This document shows, in pieces, positions 12,244-22,992 of a stretch of 64,000 bases of DNA. Each line of letters opens with the position of its first letter. The first letter of the stretch is position 1. The position numbers and the translations under genes are program-made. Origin of the DNA: Siphonodentalium dalli (taxonomy: Eukaryota; Mollusca; Scaphopoda; Gadilida; Siphonodentaliidae); the NCBI GenBank assembly GCA_032622095.1, contig CP136067.1, positions 197,804,052 to 197,868,051 on the forward strand, in the 5' to 3' direction. A model generated the notes under the pieces. It saw only the letters and a list, made by a program, of their open reading frames with translations, did no database searches and was not told the origin of the DNA.

Positions 12244-13355
12244 TAATTATTATGTGCTTGCAAAATTCAACACTCGATTTAATGAGATTAAACTATAAAC
12301 TATGTTTTATAATGTGTGCGGTTTATGTGTATAGTCGTGTAGTCCCAGTAATATGCCATATGTAAATATTTCGCTGCTTAAATGTAGGTGTCATTGAACT
12401 CTTGACAATTGTTTTGGTAGTTTTGAAATATTTTTCAAATGACTAATATTAACATGTACTGATATATGATTATAAGGAATGACTTGCTGGTTGATTGGGG
12501 TCATTGGTTTTGACCGGCAGGGTAGTTAAACAAAGTTCGTTTGAATCATTTTGGGATTCACACACTTTATTTAATTACTCTGCCGGTCAAAATCCAATGA
12601 TCCCAATCGATCTGCAAGTCGTTCCTTGAGTAACGTATTTACCAAGCTAATTTATCCCCGGAACAACTGTTCTTAACATTAATATATGTGGTTCCGGCGT
12701 GTATGGGTGTGTTTATAAGTTATCTTTTCTGCGTATGTCCAACTTCGAATGTTGACCCCCCCCCCCCGAGTCCGATATGAAAGATCAAAAGTCTTATTTT
12801 CTCCATATTTGTTGTTGGAAATATCCACATTACTGTCTATATGCAGTCATCCAATGATGAGATGTCACATGTTAAAACATATGTTATGTAAACAGATCAG
12901 CAAATTAAGATCAATTTACAAATGGTAACAACAATAAATTAAACCCCAAAAAAATTCGACTTAACATTTGATTAGCTACTCCATTTGGCGATATGTATGG
13001 GATGACTGGCGTGTAACAGTACTGTTTACAAAAGAATGGTGCCAACATGCTATACATCGTCATCGGAGTTATCAGTATTGATAATAAAAAATACTTTTTC
13101 CATGTTAATTAATTTTGTTATATTTATTAAATATTTTTATTTTATTTTCCACATTTACTTGAACCCACTGCGACTGCCTTGTGTCTCTTTTTAACTAGTT
13201 GGAATTTTTTACCATCAGTGCGGTCGATTACCATCCACTTCTCCCTATCCCCATGTCAGTGATAAAATGGAATGACACATAAGAAACTCACGAACGCTCT
13301 TTTAATCAATTATCTCAAGACACCAACGAACTAGTTCAAAATGTCAGTCATCAGT
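12244..13355. other. Intergenic spacer between convergent transposon genes
   Basis: It contains the hairpin at 12476-12625 and a short poly-C run near 12756. No further gene was seen. Confidence 0.5.
12476..12625. repeat. Hairpin MITE inside the Harbinger element
   Basis: GGAATGACTTGCTGG...TTTTGACCGGCAGGGTA pairs with TACTCTGCCGGTCAAAA...GCAAGTCGTTCC. It is probably a nested insertion, or a fold-back structure in the 3' regions of both genes. Confidence 0.65.
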
Positions 13356-14312
13356 TCAACAGTCTGGTGTACTAGGGGGTTGTACGTCCGTGGTGACACA
13401 TGACTGTCCAGTCGGATAAACATTACCATTCTGCATTCCATTCAGAGAATTATAATTCGATGTGAACATAACATTAGATCCTTGATTAGATTGTCCATTC
13501 ATCGAAGATCCAACATTTGGATACGCTGGCACCGTCGGTCCGGAAATAAAAGTTGAAGGGAAACTTTGATTTCCTTGGAAATTTTGTAAATAGCTGCTGC
13601 TCTCTTCAAAATTATATACAGTGGTTTGTAGCAAAAACTTGAGTCTACGTCGCTTTTCTGCATCCGGACAACGCCTCATTGCCATCGCGATGTCTCTACC
13701 AAACACATCACATTCATCCTCTTTCTGTGTAACATTATCGGCGATTGTAGCGAATGCCTGGGCTGCTGTGTCCACCCATGACGTAGCACCACGCTTCCTT
13801 CTCACGTTGGATGTCGACGGTAGCGTCGATTGCACAGAACTGTTATCGTTTGTGTCATTACTGCTGGTAGCAGGCACATCAGCATCACCTGAAATACTAT
13901 CCGAGATACTGGCTTGTGTTACATCGGAGTGGTCAGAAACGACGGTATTTGCACGTGTTTGTGGAATGTTAGAATAAGTCCCTGGTCCGGTCCACAGACT
14001 TTCCTCCAGAAAAGAGCATTCCTCAAAAAACTTCCATTTTGGTACATATATATCTTTGGCAGCAACGCCGCTTTTCTTGCTTTTATTCACCTTTCTCACT
14101 TCCTCTCGATACATGGTCCTTAAACTCTGTATTTTACTCTTCAGTGATTTTTCCGATAAACCCGGAATAATCGTGGACAAAATTTCCAAAAGTTCGTTAT
14201 AATCAGCTTTTTTCTTGTTTAGATCCTTGTATAAGTCGCTTTGTTTATTCCATATACTTTCTCTTATCTGCATCGCTTCCAACAATTCCGATACAGCTGC
14301 ATCTGTCCACAT
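13356..14312 (-). CDS. MADF-domain protein, Harbinger DNA-binding partner
   Basis: This is a 318-residue single-exon ORF. Residues 1 to about 107 form a MADF (Myb/SANT-like) domain: WTDAAVSELLEAM, KKADYNELLEIL, LSEKSLKSKIQSLRTMYRRE-like region, then VPKWKFFEECSFLEESLW. After it come a Ser/Thr/Asp-rich linker, a helical segment around WVDTAAQAFATIADNV with ADAEKRRR-type basic residues, and an Asn/Gly/Ser/Gln-rich tail. In PIF/Harbinger elements such a protein binds the TIRs and helps carry the transposase into the nucleus; that role is inferred from the family and from its place opposite the transposase in one TIR-bounded element. Unlike the transposase, the frame is intact. The start chosen is the first ATG, directly before the domain. 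Confidence 0.85.
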   Translation of the reverse strand: MWTDAAVSELLEAMQIRESIWNKQSDLYKDLNKKKADYNELLEILSTIIPGLSEKSLKSKIQSLRTMYREEVRKVNKSKKSGVAAKDIYVPKWKFFEECSFLEESLWTGPGTYSNIPQTRANTVVSDHSDVTQASISDSISGDADVPATSSNDTNDNSSVQSTLPSTSNVRRKRGATSWVDTAAQAFATIADNVTQKEDECDVFGRDIAMAMRRCPDAEKRRRLKFLLQTTVYNFEESSSYLQNFQGNQSFPSTFISGPTVPAYPNVGSSMNGQSNQGSNVMFTSNYNSLNGMQNGNVYPTGQSCVTTDVQPPSTPDC

Positions 14313-14566
14313 GATGTTAGCCTAATTATGCGTAGAATTTAACGTCGCAAAATAAAACACGCAATTGGGGAACTGACTTAATACGCGTGAAAATAATATA
14401 AGTAGATAAACATATATTCAGCTCATATCAATAAAAACATGCCACTTGCATGATATGTGAGTGAATAGGTTCAAACACAATTATGGACGATCGATCGTGC
14501 AATTTTATGTATCGTAGAGAATACAATGTGGCTAAACGTAATGAGTAGAGATCAGCCTTGGTGAAA

Positions 14567-14841
14567 CGCAATGGGTTAATTGGTCAGTCGACTCACTGTG
14601 TGAATATGCGGTGGGCGACATGACTTCCTATGCCATATAAATTATGTTGGCCAATTGTCACCAAACTCCACCATAATTAATTGTCACACCTACTATGCCA
14701 TCGAAACTGTGGTACGTGTGTCCGCAGCCAATGCATTATCTTATATATGCGAGGCGACCTATGGTCGACTCGCATATATAAGAGAATGCATTGGCACATG
14801 TTATATGGGTTGATACAAAAATCGACCTGGCACTCAAATGG
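14567..14841. repeat. Right terminal inverted repeat with embedded hairpin
   Basis: It mirrors 10093-10370. At about 14731-14797 it contains the hairpin CCAATGCATTATCTTATATATGCGAG... and complement. The left TIR lacks that hairpin, which recurs in several other elements in this window. Confidence 0.7.
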
Positions 14842-14867
14842 TTAAAGACACACGATCCGATTTGACA

Positions 14868-15140
14868 TACAGTAATGCCCAAAGTAATTGACCACTTAAC
14901 CACAAATATATATTTACATATCGACATGCAATCGCGCTGTGGAACTTAAATGGAGGACTGGTTGGTTAAAATCATGTCATGTGACGTCACCCACAGACCC
15001 CAAGCATTACGTCGATGTCAGTCAATCACAACTGAGAGCTTTCCGATGAATGGCAACAAGCCATATTTCCGACTAAATCCTCAAAAATTACCGATAATTC
15101 TGCTGCGGTTAAGTGGTCAATTACTTTGGGCATTACTGTA
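14868..15140. mobile_element. TACAGTAATG MITE, internally altered
   Basis: The ends are TACAGTAATGCCCAAAG and CTTTGGGCATTACTGTA. Only half of the central hairpin is present (GAGCTTTCCGATGAATGG...). The rest of the interior, about 14905-15030, is unrelated sequence. Confidence 0.7.
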
Positions 15141-15478
15141 CTATCAATCAAACTTTCCTGAGCTTAATTTTAGCTTACCGGAGAATGGAAAAGTGAAAAA
15201 ATATTTGCAATCTCAATAATTCTCATGGTATTTTTTAGTTTGAATACCGGAAATATCTCACTCGTGCTTGGAAAGAAATAGCGAATTTTCACTCGCGGAT
15301 TGCAGTTGCTCTTGTAAATTCGATATTTCTTTCCAGAAACAACACAAAACTCGAGGTATTCTCTGTAGGTTTACCATATCTGGAACATATTAACAAGGGA
15401 CGCTCTTTAGTACTCCACTCCGAAAATATCAGTATTATCCTAAATGTATGTGCCATATATAGAGGATATACAACGAAT
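15141..15478. other. Unassigned DNA
   Basis: No gene or repeat recognised. Confidence 0.35.
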
Positions 15479-15597
15479 ACCCAGTTTATAGCGGAATTTA
15501 CAAAACGAGTCCAGTAAATTAGGTCTGGACCTAGCCTTTAGTGAGGTCCAGACCTAATTTACTGGACGATTTTTGTAAATTCCGCTATAAACTGGGT
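15479..15597. repeat. Near-perfect 119-bp hairpin
   Basis: ACCCAGTTTATAGCGG and its complement CCGCTATAAACTGGGT bound a palindrome that continues through CCAGTAAATTAGGTCTGGAC near the centre. Confidence 0.75.
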
Positions 15598-16023
15598 ACG
15601 AATTGTAGATTATATTTATTACATGATCCAAAACCTCGACAAAACATACTTAAATCAACAAACGGGACGCGAACTTTACATCAGCTTCTATTTAAGGCAT
15701 GCGATGACGTTGCACGTAACTATGCGTTGTTTGTCCGCGTAAAGAAATAGTCCCAGATAAATAAAGACACTATGTCGTATTTAATGGCGTATATATAATG
15801 ACATAACTTTTCAAACTCTTCATTCATTATAGTTTGTTGGGAAAAAATGGGAAACTATAGTATTTTGAGATGTAGCGTACGGAATGTAAACAGGTAACAC
15901 ACCGGAAGACATAGGTCACCTGACACTATTTCCTGTTATTAAACGAACGTTTAATATCATAATTTATAGAATGGGTTTATTGAATGGAATAAGGGTATGA
16001 TCATGTAATAAATATATACATGC
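15598..16023. other. Unassigned DNA
   Basis: No supported feature. Confidence 0.35.
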
Positions 16024-16340
16024 ACTGCCAAAAATAATTTCTTAATAAGATAAAATATCTTGAAACAAGAAAAACTATTTCCTGAAACAGGAAAATAAAT
16101 CTTATTTTGGGAAATATACCCCCCAAGTCTGCTACATCAAGAAAATTTAAGAAACTCCCACCAGACAAGAGATAGTTTTCTCAAATAAGATAGATTTTAG
16201 TCTTGAAACAAGAAACAATTTCCTTACTAAGAAAATGGCTTCAAAAATTAAATATATATTTCTTGTTTCAAGATTTTTTTTCTAAGTTAAGAAATACTTA
16301 AAGAAAATATTTCTAAACCAAGAATTAATTGTTATGTAGA
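16024..16340. repeat. AT-rich AAGAAA/TTTCTT repeat starting CACTGCC
   Basis: It begins CACTGCCAAAAATAATTTC, the reverse complement of the terminus at 4666 and 39928, and is filled with AAGAAA/TTTCTT inverted motifs. The right end is not defined. Confidence 0.5.
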
Positions 16341-16770
16341 AATTACTGCTGTATTGGAATAACTGTAAAAGTCCAACGAGAGCAAAATTGTGATCAAAAG
16401 TTTATGGTAAACATTGAAAAAGGTCCAACCAGACCAACCTGTTGATTAAATATTCTGAAAATTCATATTCATACTTAAATATTTGAACTACATGTAATAC
16501 TACAGCTATAAGATTATATAATTGTTGACAAGTCACTCACTGTAACAGTTTTGTTTACATAACATTGGAAAAGGTCCAACCTGTTGATTAAATATTCTGA
16601 AAATGTTATTCATAGTTAAATATTTGAACTAATAATACAGCTAGAATTATATATTTGTTGACAAATCACTGTAACAGTTTTGTTTACATAAAAATAGTTT
16701 CAACAGATGTAATTTTGTCATTGGCAATCTGTCAGTAAGTGTTTTTATCTATTTCTCAATGCTCGTAGGG
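16341..16770. repeat. Interspersed repeat family, two partial units
   Basis: Two partial units in tandem, each with GGTCCAACC..., GATTAAATATTCTGAAAA and CTGTAACAGTTTTGTTTACA. Related to 6826-7190 and 36110-36400. Confidence 0.5.
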
Positions 16771-17004
16771 CATGCTGACCTTTATACAATTTTAATAAAA
16801 AAAAAATTGCACAATATAGTGGGTCGCCATTGAGGATGCCTCCCTTGAAATCTCCAGTTGGCGGTTTGCCACACCATCCCGAACTAGACAAACCTCTTTG
16901 GTGGCCCCTTGCATTGAACCTATTAATTAAACCGGTACTTCAAGCTGGTATATACCCCTCTTATATAAGGATGGAAGATGCTACCAATTTCAAACCGATG
17001 GTAT
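16771..17004. other. Unassigned DNA before the satellite
   Basis: A short ORF here (16830-17018) shows no recognisable domain. No call is made. Confidence 0.3.
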
Positions 17005-18791
17005 TTCTTCAGAGTTGACTCTCTTGTATTATGAAAGCAAGCCCAATGAGGCCATGCACCTATTGTATGTTTATAACACACAAAAGACTATATCTTAGCA
17101 GAATGTATGTCTCTGATGATACAAACAATAAAATATCCAATGTATCCATAGTTGAATTTCATTTGGCAATATAGGAAAGCATACAATGTGACTTTATTTA
17201 GTTTCCACAAAGTATTTAAAGTAAAATATCCATGAAGTGATGTATTCTGCCTTGTCCTATATATTAAAATGCATGCAATGGACATGAGAAATGCTTAATT
17301 TATTGGTAGAGATGTCCATCTGATAAGAAATACTGACATTTTAGGTTTGATACACCATTTCAGCTGGCTTGGTATCTTTTAAATTTGAAACCTAAGGGAA
17401 TTTATTCAGCTTTGACTCTCTAAATTATGGAAGAAAGCCCAAATGAAGCCACTATTTGCATGTTAGTAACATGTATAAGGATATATCTCAATAGAATACA
17501 TGTCTCTGATAAAATGCACAATAAAATATCCATAGTTCAATTGCATTTGGCTATAGAGGGATGCATACAATATTGCTTTTATGTAGGTTCCACAGACTAT
17601 TTTAAGTAAAATATCCATCAAATGATGTTTTCTACATAGCCTTGTATATTAAAATGCATGTAATGACCATGGGAAATGTTTAATTCATTAGTTGATATGT
17701 CCATCTGATAAGAAATACTGACATTTGAGGTTTAAAATACCATTTCATGGGATTATGGGATCATAAATATCAAACTAAGGGAATTTCTTCAGATTTGACT
17801 CTCTAAATAATGGAAGAAAGCCCATATGAAGCCACTATTTGCATGTTAATGACATGTATAAGGCTATATCTCAACATAATACATGTCGCTGATAAAATAC
17901 ACAATAAAATATCCATAGTTTAATTGCATTTGGCTATAGAGGGCTGCATACAATATTGCTTTTAAGTAGTTTCCACAGACTATTTTAAGTACGATATCCA
18001 TCAAATAATGTTTTCTACCTTGCCCTATATATCATAATGCACACATTGACCATGAGAAATGTTTAATTTATTGGGAGAGATGTCCATCTGATAAGAAATA
18101 CTGCCATTTAAGGTTTGATATACCATTTCAGCTGTCTTGGCATCTTACAAATTTAAAATAAGGGAATCTCTTCAGGTTTGACTCTCTAAATTATGGAAGC
18201 AAGCCAAAATGAAGCCACTATTTGCATGTTTATAACATATATAAGGCTATATCTCAACAGAATACATGTCTCTGATGAAATCAACAATAAAATATCCATA
18301 GTTTAATTTATTTTGGCTATACAGGGATGCATACAACATGGCTTTTAGGTTGTTTCCACAGACTATTTTAAGTAAAATATCCATCAAATGTTGTTTTATG
18401 CATGGTCCTATATATTATAATGCATGCAGTGACTATGAGAAATGTTTAATTTATTGGTACAGATGTCCATCTGATAAGAAATACTGTCATTTGAGGTTTG
18501 ATAGACCATTTCAGCTGGCTTGGCATCTTACAAATTTGAAATAAGGGAATTTATTCAGCTTTGACCCTCTAAATTATGGAAAAAAAGCCTAAATTATGCC
18601 ATTATTGGCATGTTTATAACATATATAAGGCTATATCTGAACAGAATACATGTCTCAGATGAAATAAACAATACAATATCCATAGTTTAATTTGATTTGG
18701 CTATACAGGGATGCATACAATATTGCTTTTATGTAGTTTCCACTGAATATTTAAAGTAAAATATCCATCAAATGATGTTTTCTATCTTGGC
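17005..18791. repeat. 384-bp tandem satellite, left block
   Basis: The landmark TTGACTCTCTAAATTATGG recurs at about 17010, 17412, 17793, 18176 and 18558, and ATATCCATCAAATGATGTTTT recurs with the same spacing, so the monomer is about 384 bp. The last monomer is cut at CTTGGC (18786-18791) and resumes after the palindrome at 25666. Confidence 0.9.
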
Positions 18792-19154
18792 TGATGATAC
18801 CCCGCCCGTTTGGTCTCATTTCAGGAACGATAACTCTATCCGAAGTACACGACCTATATGCAGTACATGGAGTTTGACCTATATTCTCTGCCCACGCGTC
18901 GGTCTATTTGTATACCGGTTGGACATGTCCGGACATGACCCGCTGGTTATATCCAGATTTCTCCATATGAATGGTATATTATCTACATGTATATCACGTG
19001 ATGATCTCGGTGTAGTAGCTTCAGTCTTGAATATTAAAGGGATACTAGTCTCTCACGGGGGATGATTATTAAAGTGACACTCACTATGGATGAATGTTAA
19101 AGTAACACATGGCGCACACTGTGGGATAATGTTAAAGTGACACTCGCATTGAAA

Positions 19155-19385
19155 ACTTCAAAAAGTTCAAAAAGTTCAAAAAGTTCAAAAAGTTCAAAAA
19201 TTTCAAAAACTTCAAAAATTTCAAAAAGGTCAAAAAGTTCAAAAATTTCAAAAACTTACAAAAGTTCAAAAATTTCGAAAAACTTCAAAAACTTCAAAAA
19301 ATTTCAAAAACTTCAAAAACTTCACAAATTTCACAAATTTCACAAATTTCACAAATTTCACAAATTTCACAAATTTCAAAAAACT
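19155..19385. repeat. 9-bp tandem repeats, left arm
   Basis: Runs of TTCAAAAAG-like 9-mers pass into TTTCACAAA 9-mers. They lie between the outer end of the arm and the 3' side of the ATPase gene. Confidence 0.8.
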
Positions 19386-19421
19386 TTAAAAATTAAACAA
19401 AATTCAGGATTTAGTCATAAA

Positions 19422-19513
19422 TGTGACCCGCTATATCAAATCCAGTCGAAAGTCGGGATTTTTTTTATCCTGTGCCAATGCATTCTCTTATATATGCGAG
19501 TCGACCAGCCACC
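19422..19513. repeat. Half of a TGTGACCCGC MITE inside the left arm
   Basis: It runs TGTGACCCGCTATATCAAAT through the half-hairpin CCAATGCATTCTCTTATATA to GCGAGTCGACC, then switches to GCC-rich DNA. The same sequence is the left terminus of the complete MITEs at 44459 and 55522. The mirror copy is at about 24944-25035. Confidence 0.75.
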
Positions 19514-19739
19514 GCCGCCGGCGGCGGCGGCGGCAACTACATAATCCTATGGCATGCAAAGAAATTGGCGCCGGCGCTGCCGCCGGCGGTTCAGGATTTA
19601 GTCAAAAATATGGCTTGTTTCCATTCATCGGAAAGCTATGGGGGTACGGTGGTGAGCGCCACTGAAAAAAGCAAGTGAGCGAGGGAAAAAAGAGAAAAAT
19701 AACATGACAAGTAGTACATAGTACAATTTATTATATTAA

Positions 19740-21464
19740 CTATTCACAGTCACTTTCGTCCGAATTGTCATCACTTTCGTCAGATGTGTCATTTGTTTCG
19801 TCCATGAACTTTTCTAGCAATGGTCTGTACTTTAATATTGACATTTTCACTGCATCACGATCTTCAAAACCATTCTTCATATATTTCTCCACTTTATCCA
19901 TGACACTATTGTGCAGCGTACCATTGCGCAGCCACATATTCTTTATTATTGTCCAAGCATAAACATTCATAAATAGCCTCATGCCTTCAGTTTTAAGATC
20001 TGTACTTTTAAGGTCCTTGTCAGCTTGTACTTTTGCCTCTTTTTCTGTCGAGCCATTTTCCATATACGTTTCCACGTTATCACTCCATGCTTCTTGTGCT
20101 TTATCTCTACTCTCATCACACAAACTTTTGAAGTATTCATCTTCATTCGATTTAATTTTCTTATTCTGACTATCATCCGTGTCCTCAGTTAATTTTCGTT
20201 TTAACTTATTTTCTTGACACCAGTTTTTTACGTGTCTCTGGACATCATGCTGATCTTCGAACAAAAGCCCACAGTCATTGCAAGGGTACGACATGTCTTC
20301 TCGAATGCCTATGTTTTTATGGTTTTCTTTATTAATTTCATTGATCTCACCAGGTGTCCTTATGTCCTTAGTATAGCCATTATGTTGACCCTGGGGCACA
20401 CTATAATTATATGTCATGCACTCCCGTTGACCAGGGAGATCTCTGTCATCATATTTCATCTCATTCCGTTGATCCGGGCTATTGTTGTCATCACATTTCA
20501 CCACATTCTGTTCATCTGGGTGCTCGCTGTCCTTATGGAGATTATATTTCATGCCATTCCATTCACCCATATGTTGGTTCGTGTCCTCTTTTAGCACATT
20601 CTGTCGCAGCCGTAATGTGTCCGGGGTTGCGGCTTTTAAATCCACCAGTAGGTAACCGTACGGTTCACTCGTCGCTTCCGAAAACTCTCGCATCATACGT
20701 TGAGGGCATTCAGGATACATCTGTCTTGATAATGTTGAAATTAAACCCTTGTCAATTGGATTATTGAACAATACCAAATATTGACAATTTCGTCGTTGCG
20801 TCGGATCCTTGTTGTAGTAGAAATTCTGGTTCAAACTTATCAAAGATAAGTTCAAATGGTGACTTCCTTCGGAATGTAAATCATTAACTCTCTGGTCTTT
20901 TGATGAAGTTTGCATCAAGTCATCGAGTACAACTAGATTTTTATACTGGGGGTTGATAAGAGAATCCAAGTTTGCTGGTATTCCCCGTATAAAGTTGACC
21001 TGAGGGGTGACGGTATACTTTATGTCATCATATAGGGGCTGCCAATATTTATAAAACCATATTATTCTGTCAGGTGCGGGTGATATTTTTGAGGCAGACT
21101 TTTGTAGCAAGGTTTTCACGAAGTACGTCTTCCCACTAGATGTTGGTCCACTTACACATGCCGTGAATGGATGCTTGAAAATAAAATCTTCTTGGACATT
21201 GGCCATTGAATCATCAAAGCAGGATGTTATGTCGCTTTGTTGCTGTTTCCCCTGCTGGTGTTGTAGTATCTGGTGTTGCTGTAATGGCGGTTGTTGTGGC
21301 TGATGATGCTGCTGCCTGTTGCTGCTGCTGCTGTTTGTTGCTGCTGCTTGGTGGTGCTGCTGTGGGTGTCGGTTAACAAACTCAGTGTGCTTAGATTGTA
21401 CATGTCTTATCAAATCATGGTTCCGCACATACTCACTAGAGCAAATTGAACACTGGTGCTTCAT
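19740..21464 (-). CDS. Zinc-finger P-loop ATPase, left-arm copy
   Basis: The 574-residue translation is identical to that of 22993-24717, described in full there. The gene runs outward from the spacer. A TATA element (CCTTTATA on the plus strand, 21503-21510) lies about 39 bp before the ATG, and an AATAAA signal on the minus strand (19727-19732) follows the stop closely. Identity of both whole reading frames implies recent formation or active homogenisation of the arms. Confidence 0.85.
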   Translation of the reverse strand: MKHQCSICSSEYVRNHDLIRHVQSKHTEFVNRHPQQHHQAAATNSSSSNRQQHHQPQQPPLQQHQILQHQQGKQQQSDITSCFDDSMANVQEDFIFKHPFTACVSGPTSSGKTYFVKTLLQKSASKISPAPDRIIWFYKYWQPLYDDIKYTVTPQVNFIRGIPANLDSLINPQYKNLVVLDDLMQTSSKDQRVNDLHSEGSHHLNLSLISLNQNFYYNKDPTQRRNCQYLVLFNNPIDKGLISTLSRQMYPECPQRMMREFSEATSEPYGYLLVDLKAATPDTLRLRQNVLKEDTNQHMGEWNGMKYNLHKDSEHPDEQNVVKCDDNNSPDQRNEMKYDDRDLPGQRECMTYNYSVPQGQHNGYTKDIRTPGEINEINKENHKNIGIREDMSYPCNDCGLLFEDQHDVQRHVKNWCQENKLKRKLTEDTDDSQNKKIKSNEDEYFKSLCDESRDKAQEAWSDNVETYMENGSTEKEAKVQADKDLKSTDLKTEGMRLFMNVYAWTIIKNMWLRNGTLHNSVMDKVEKYMKNGFEDRDAVKMSILKYRPLLEKFMDETNDTSDESDDNSDESDCE

Positions 21465-21502
21465 TTATACTTGACTAAAATATCTCGGGGGTATATGGCT
21501 TT

Positions 21503-21510
21503 CCTTTATA
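21503..21510 (-). promoter_or_regulatory. TATA box, left ATPase gene
   Basis: TATAAAGG on the minus strand, about 39 bp before the start codon; mirrored at 22947-22954. Confidence 0.55.
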
Positions 21511-21620
21511 CAAATGTTCCTTATAACCTCAAATCTGTCCTGTATTAACGGCGGCGGCGTTTGCCGACGGCGTTTTTTCCACCGGCCTTTCAATAGCCTT
21601 CGAAAATTTAGGTAAATTAC

Positions 21621-21842
21621 TCATTTTAGTTCAGTGAATATGTCGTTTGGAGTTTTCTTTTTAACTTTTCCAATGTTTGTCTTCTTCGCTTTTCCTGCTT
21701 TTATCTCTTTAACTTTTATCTTCTTAGATCCGGGTTTCCTTATAAGTTTTTCAGGTTTCACTTCAGTCTCGGGTAGGTACTTCGAGTCATCGTAGGGTAC
21801 ATATTTTTTAAGATCAAAGTCATAATAGTGCGGAGTCCCCAT
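21621..21842 (-). CDS. 73-residue lysine-rich protein, left-arm copy
   Basis: Identical to the product of 22614-22835, described there. It lies nearest the spacer and is transcribed outward, ahead of the ATPase gene on the same strand. Confidence 0.65.
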   Translation of the reverse strand: MGTPHYYDFDLKKYVPYDDSKYLPETEVKPEKLIRKPGSKKIKVKEIKAGKAKKTNIGKVKKKTPNDIFTELK

Positions 21843-21878
21843 TCCGGCTAAAGTTCAAAGTGTACTCTGAAGTAGTAA

Positions 21879-21888
21879 TTTTTATATA
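21879..21888 (-). promoter_or_regulatory. TATA box, left small gene
   Basis: TATATAAAAA on the minus strand, 37-46 bp before the ATG at 21842; mirrored at 22568-22577. Confidence 0.6.
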
Positions 21889-21959
21889 CGCCAAAATACC
21901 ATCCAAGACGTATACCCTTATAAACTACGGGTCAGTCCTAGTAACGCGCACGTCAACGC

Positions 21960-21991
<32 letters not shown>

Positions 21992-22016
21992 TCTGTTGTT
22001 GTTGTAGTTGTTGTTG

Positions 22017-22430
22017 ATACAAATGTCATTGCAATTATGAGTGATTTCCAATTGCACCACCCCCTCCTTCAACCAGACCAAACTCCGATACCAAATACCA
22101 TATTTGCACCTCCTCCCTTAGGTTGGAAAGTTGGTACCTCAAACGTTCGAACAGTTTGAAATGTCTAATCTAAATTTCCAACAGACGGATGGACATCATT
22201 TCAGACTATTATTGGTCTAAAAACTACAAATTTCACACTAATAACATGTTGGAAAATCAGACAATGAAACAAGTTCAACCTACATGTGGTGTAAAATTCC
22301 AACTAATGTGTCGGGCATGACATTTTCAACTTATTGCTATCAAAGTTGAGGGTGGGGGCAGACATCCCAGCCCCCTGTCGCCACGTCCCTGTCGTCCTTG
22401 TATATAATGCAGGAAGTTTGAACATGTGAA
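22017..22430. other. Unique central spacer of the palindrome
   Basis: This 414-bp single-copy segment lies between the arms. It is flanked on each side by GTT/AAC triplets and a pure GCC/GGC tract (9 units ending at 21990; 12 units from 22457). The promoters of both small genes point away from it, so it is the natural place for an origin or a bidirectional control region; that is inference. Short open frames crossing it (36-50 residues) have no recognisable features. Confidence 0.7.
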
Positions 22431-22455
22431 CAACAACAACTACAACAACAACAGA

Positions 22456-22496
<41 letters not shown>

Positions 22497-22567
22497 GCGT
22501 TGACGTGCGCGTTACTAGGACTGACCCGTAGTTTATAAGGGTATACGTCTTGGATGGTATTTTGGCG

Positions 22568-22577
22568 TATATAAAAA
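22568..22577 (+). promoter_or_regulatory. TATA box, right small gene
   Basis: TATATAAAAA, 37-46 bp before the ATG at 22614. Confidence 0.6.
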
Positions 22578-22613
22578 TTACTACTTCAGAGTACACTTTG
22601 AACTTTAGCCGGA

Positions 22614-22835
22614 ATGGGGACTCCGCACTATTATGACTTTGATCTTAAAAAATATGTACCCTACGATGACTCGAAGTACCTACCCGAGACTGAAGTGAAA
22701 CCTGAAAAACTTATAAGGAAACCCGGATCTAAGAAGATAAAAGTTAAAGAGATAAAAGCAGGAAAAGCGAAGAAGACAAACATTGGAAAAGTTAAAAAGA
22801 AAACTCCAAACGACATATTCACTGAACTAAAATGA
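22614..22835 (+). CDS. 73-residue lysine-rich protein, right-arm copy
   Basis: The short ORF is preceded by a good TATA box and present identically in both arms. The N-terminal third is acidic/aromatic (HYYDFDLKKYVPYDD), and the rest is strongly basic (KKIKVKEIKAGKAKK, then KVKKKTPNDIF). No signal peptide or membrane span was seen. The charge pattern would suit a nucleic-acid-binding or DNA-condensing protein such as the small core proteins of DNA viruses and Polinton-like elements, but I recognise no family. It lies 157 bp upstream of the ATPase start on the same strand, with a separate TATA box for the ATPase in between, so the two are probably separate transcripts. Confidence 0.65.
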   Translation: MGTPHYYDFDLKKYVPYDDSKYLPETEVKPEKLIRKPGSKKIKVKEIKAGKAKKTNIGKVKKKTPNDIFTELK

Positions 22836-22946
22836 GTAATTTACCTAAATTTTCGAAGGCTATTGAAAGGCCGGTGGAAAAAAACGCCGTCGGCAAACGC
22901 CGCCGCCGTTAATACAGGACAGATTTGAGGTTATAAGGAACATTTG

Positions 22947-22954
22947 TATAAAGG
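22947..22954 (+). promoter_or_regulatory. TATA box, right ATPase gene
   Basis: TATAAAGG, about 39 bp before the ATG at 22993. Confidence 0.55.
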
Positions 22955-22992
22955 AAAGCCATATACCCCCGAGATATTTTAGTCAAGTATAA

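Larger units (their letters stand above)
10093..14841. mobile_element. Harbinger-type DNA transposon (4.75 kb)
   Basis: The element holds the two genes typical of PIF/Harbinger transposons, a HARBI1-like DDE transposase and a MADF DNA-binding protein, arranged convergently. Long imperfect inverted repeats (about 280 bp) lie at 10093-10370 and 14567-14841. The tips read CCCTTTCAGTGCCAGG and, on the other strand, CCATTTGAGTGCCAGG. TTAA lies immediately outside both tips; Harbinger elements usually duplicate 3 bp (TTA/TAA), so the exact target duplication is uncertain. The outer parts of the two TIRs differ, the right one having an extra hairpin at about 14729-14797. The premature stop in the transposase and the diverged TIRs suggest a recent but inactive copy. 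Confidence 0.8.

Noticed and set aside
20411-20767. Plus-strand ORFs within the left-arm ATPase gene, and their mirror images at 23690-24243
   Set aside because: Antisense shadows of the ATPase reading frame.
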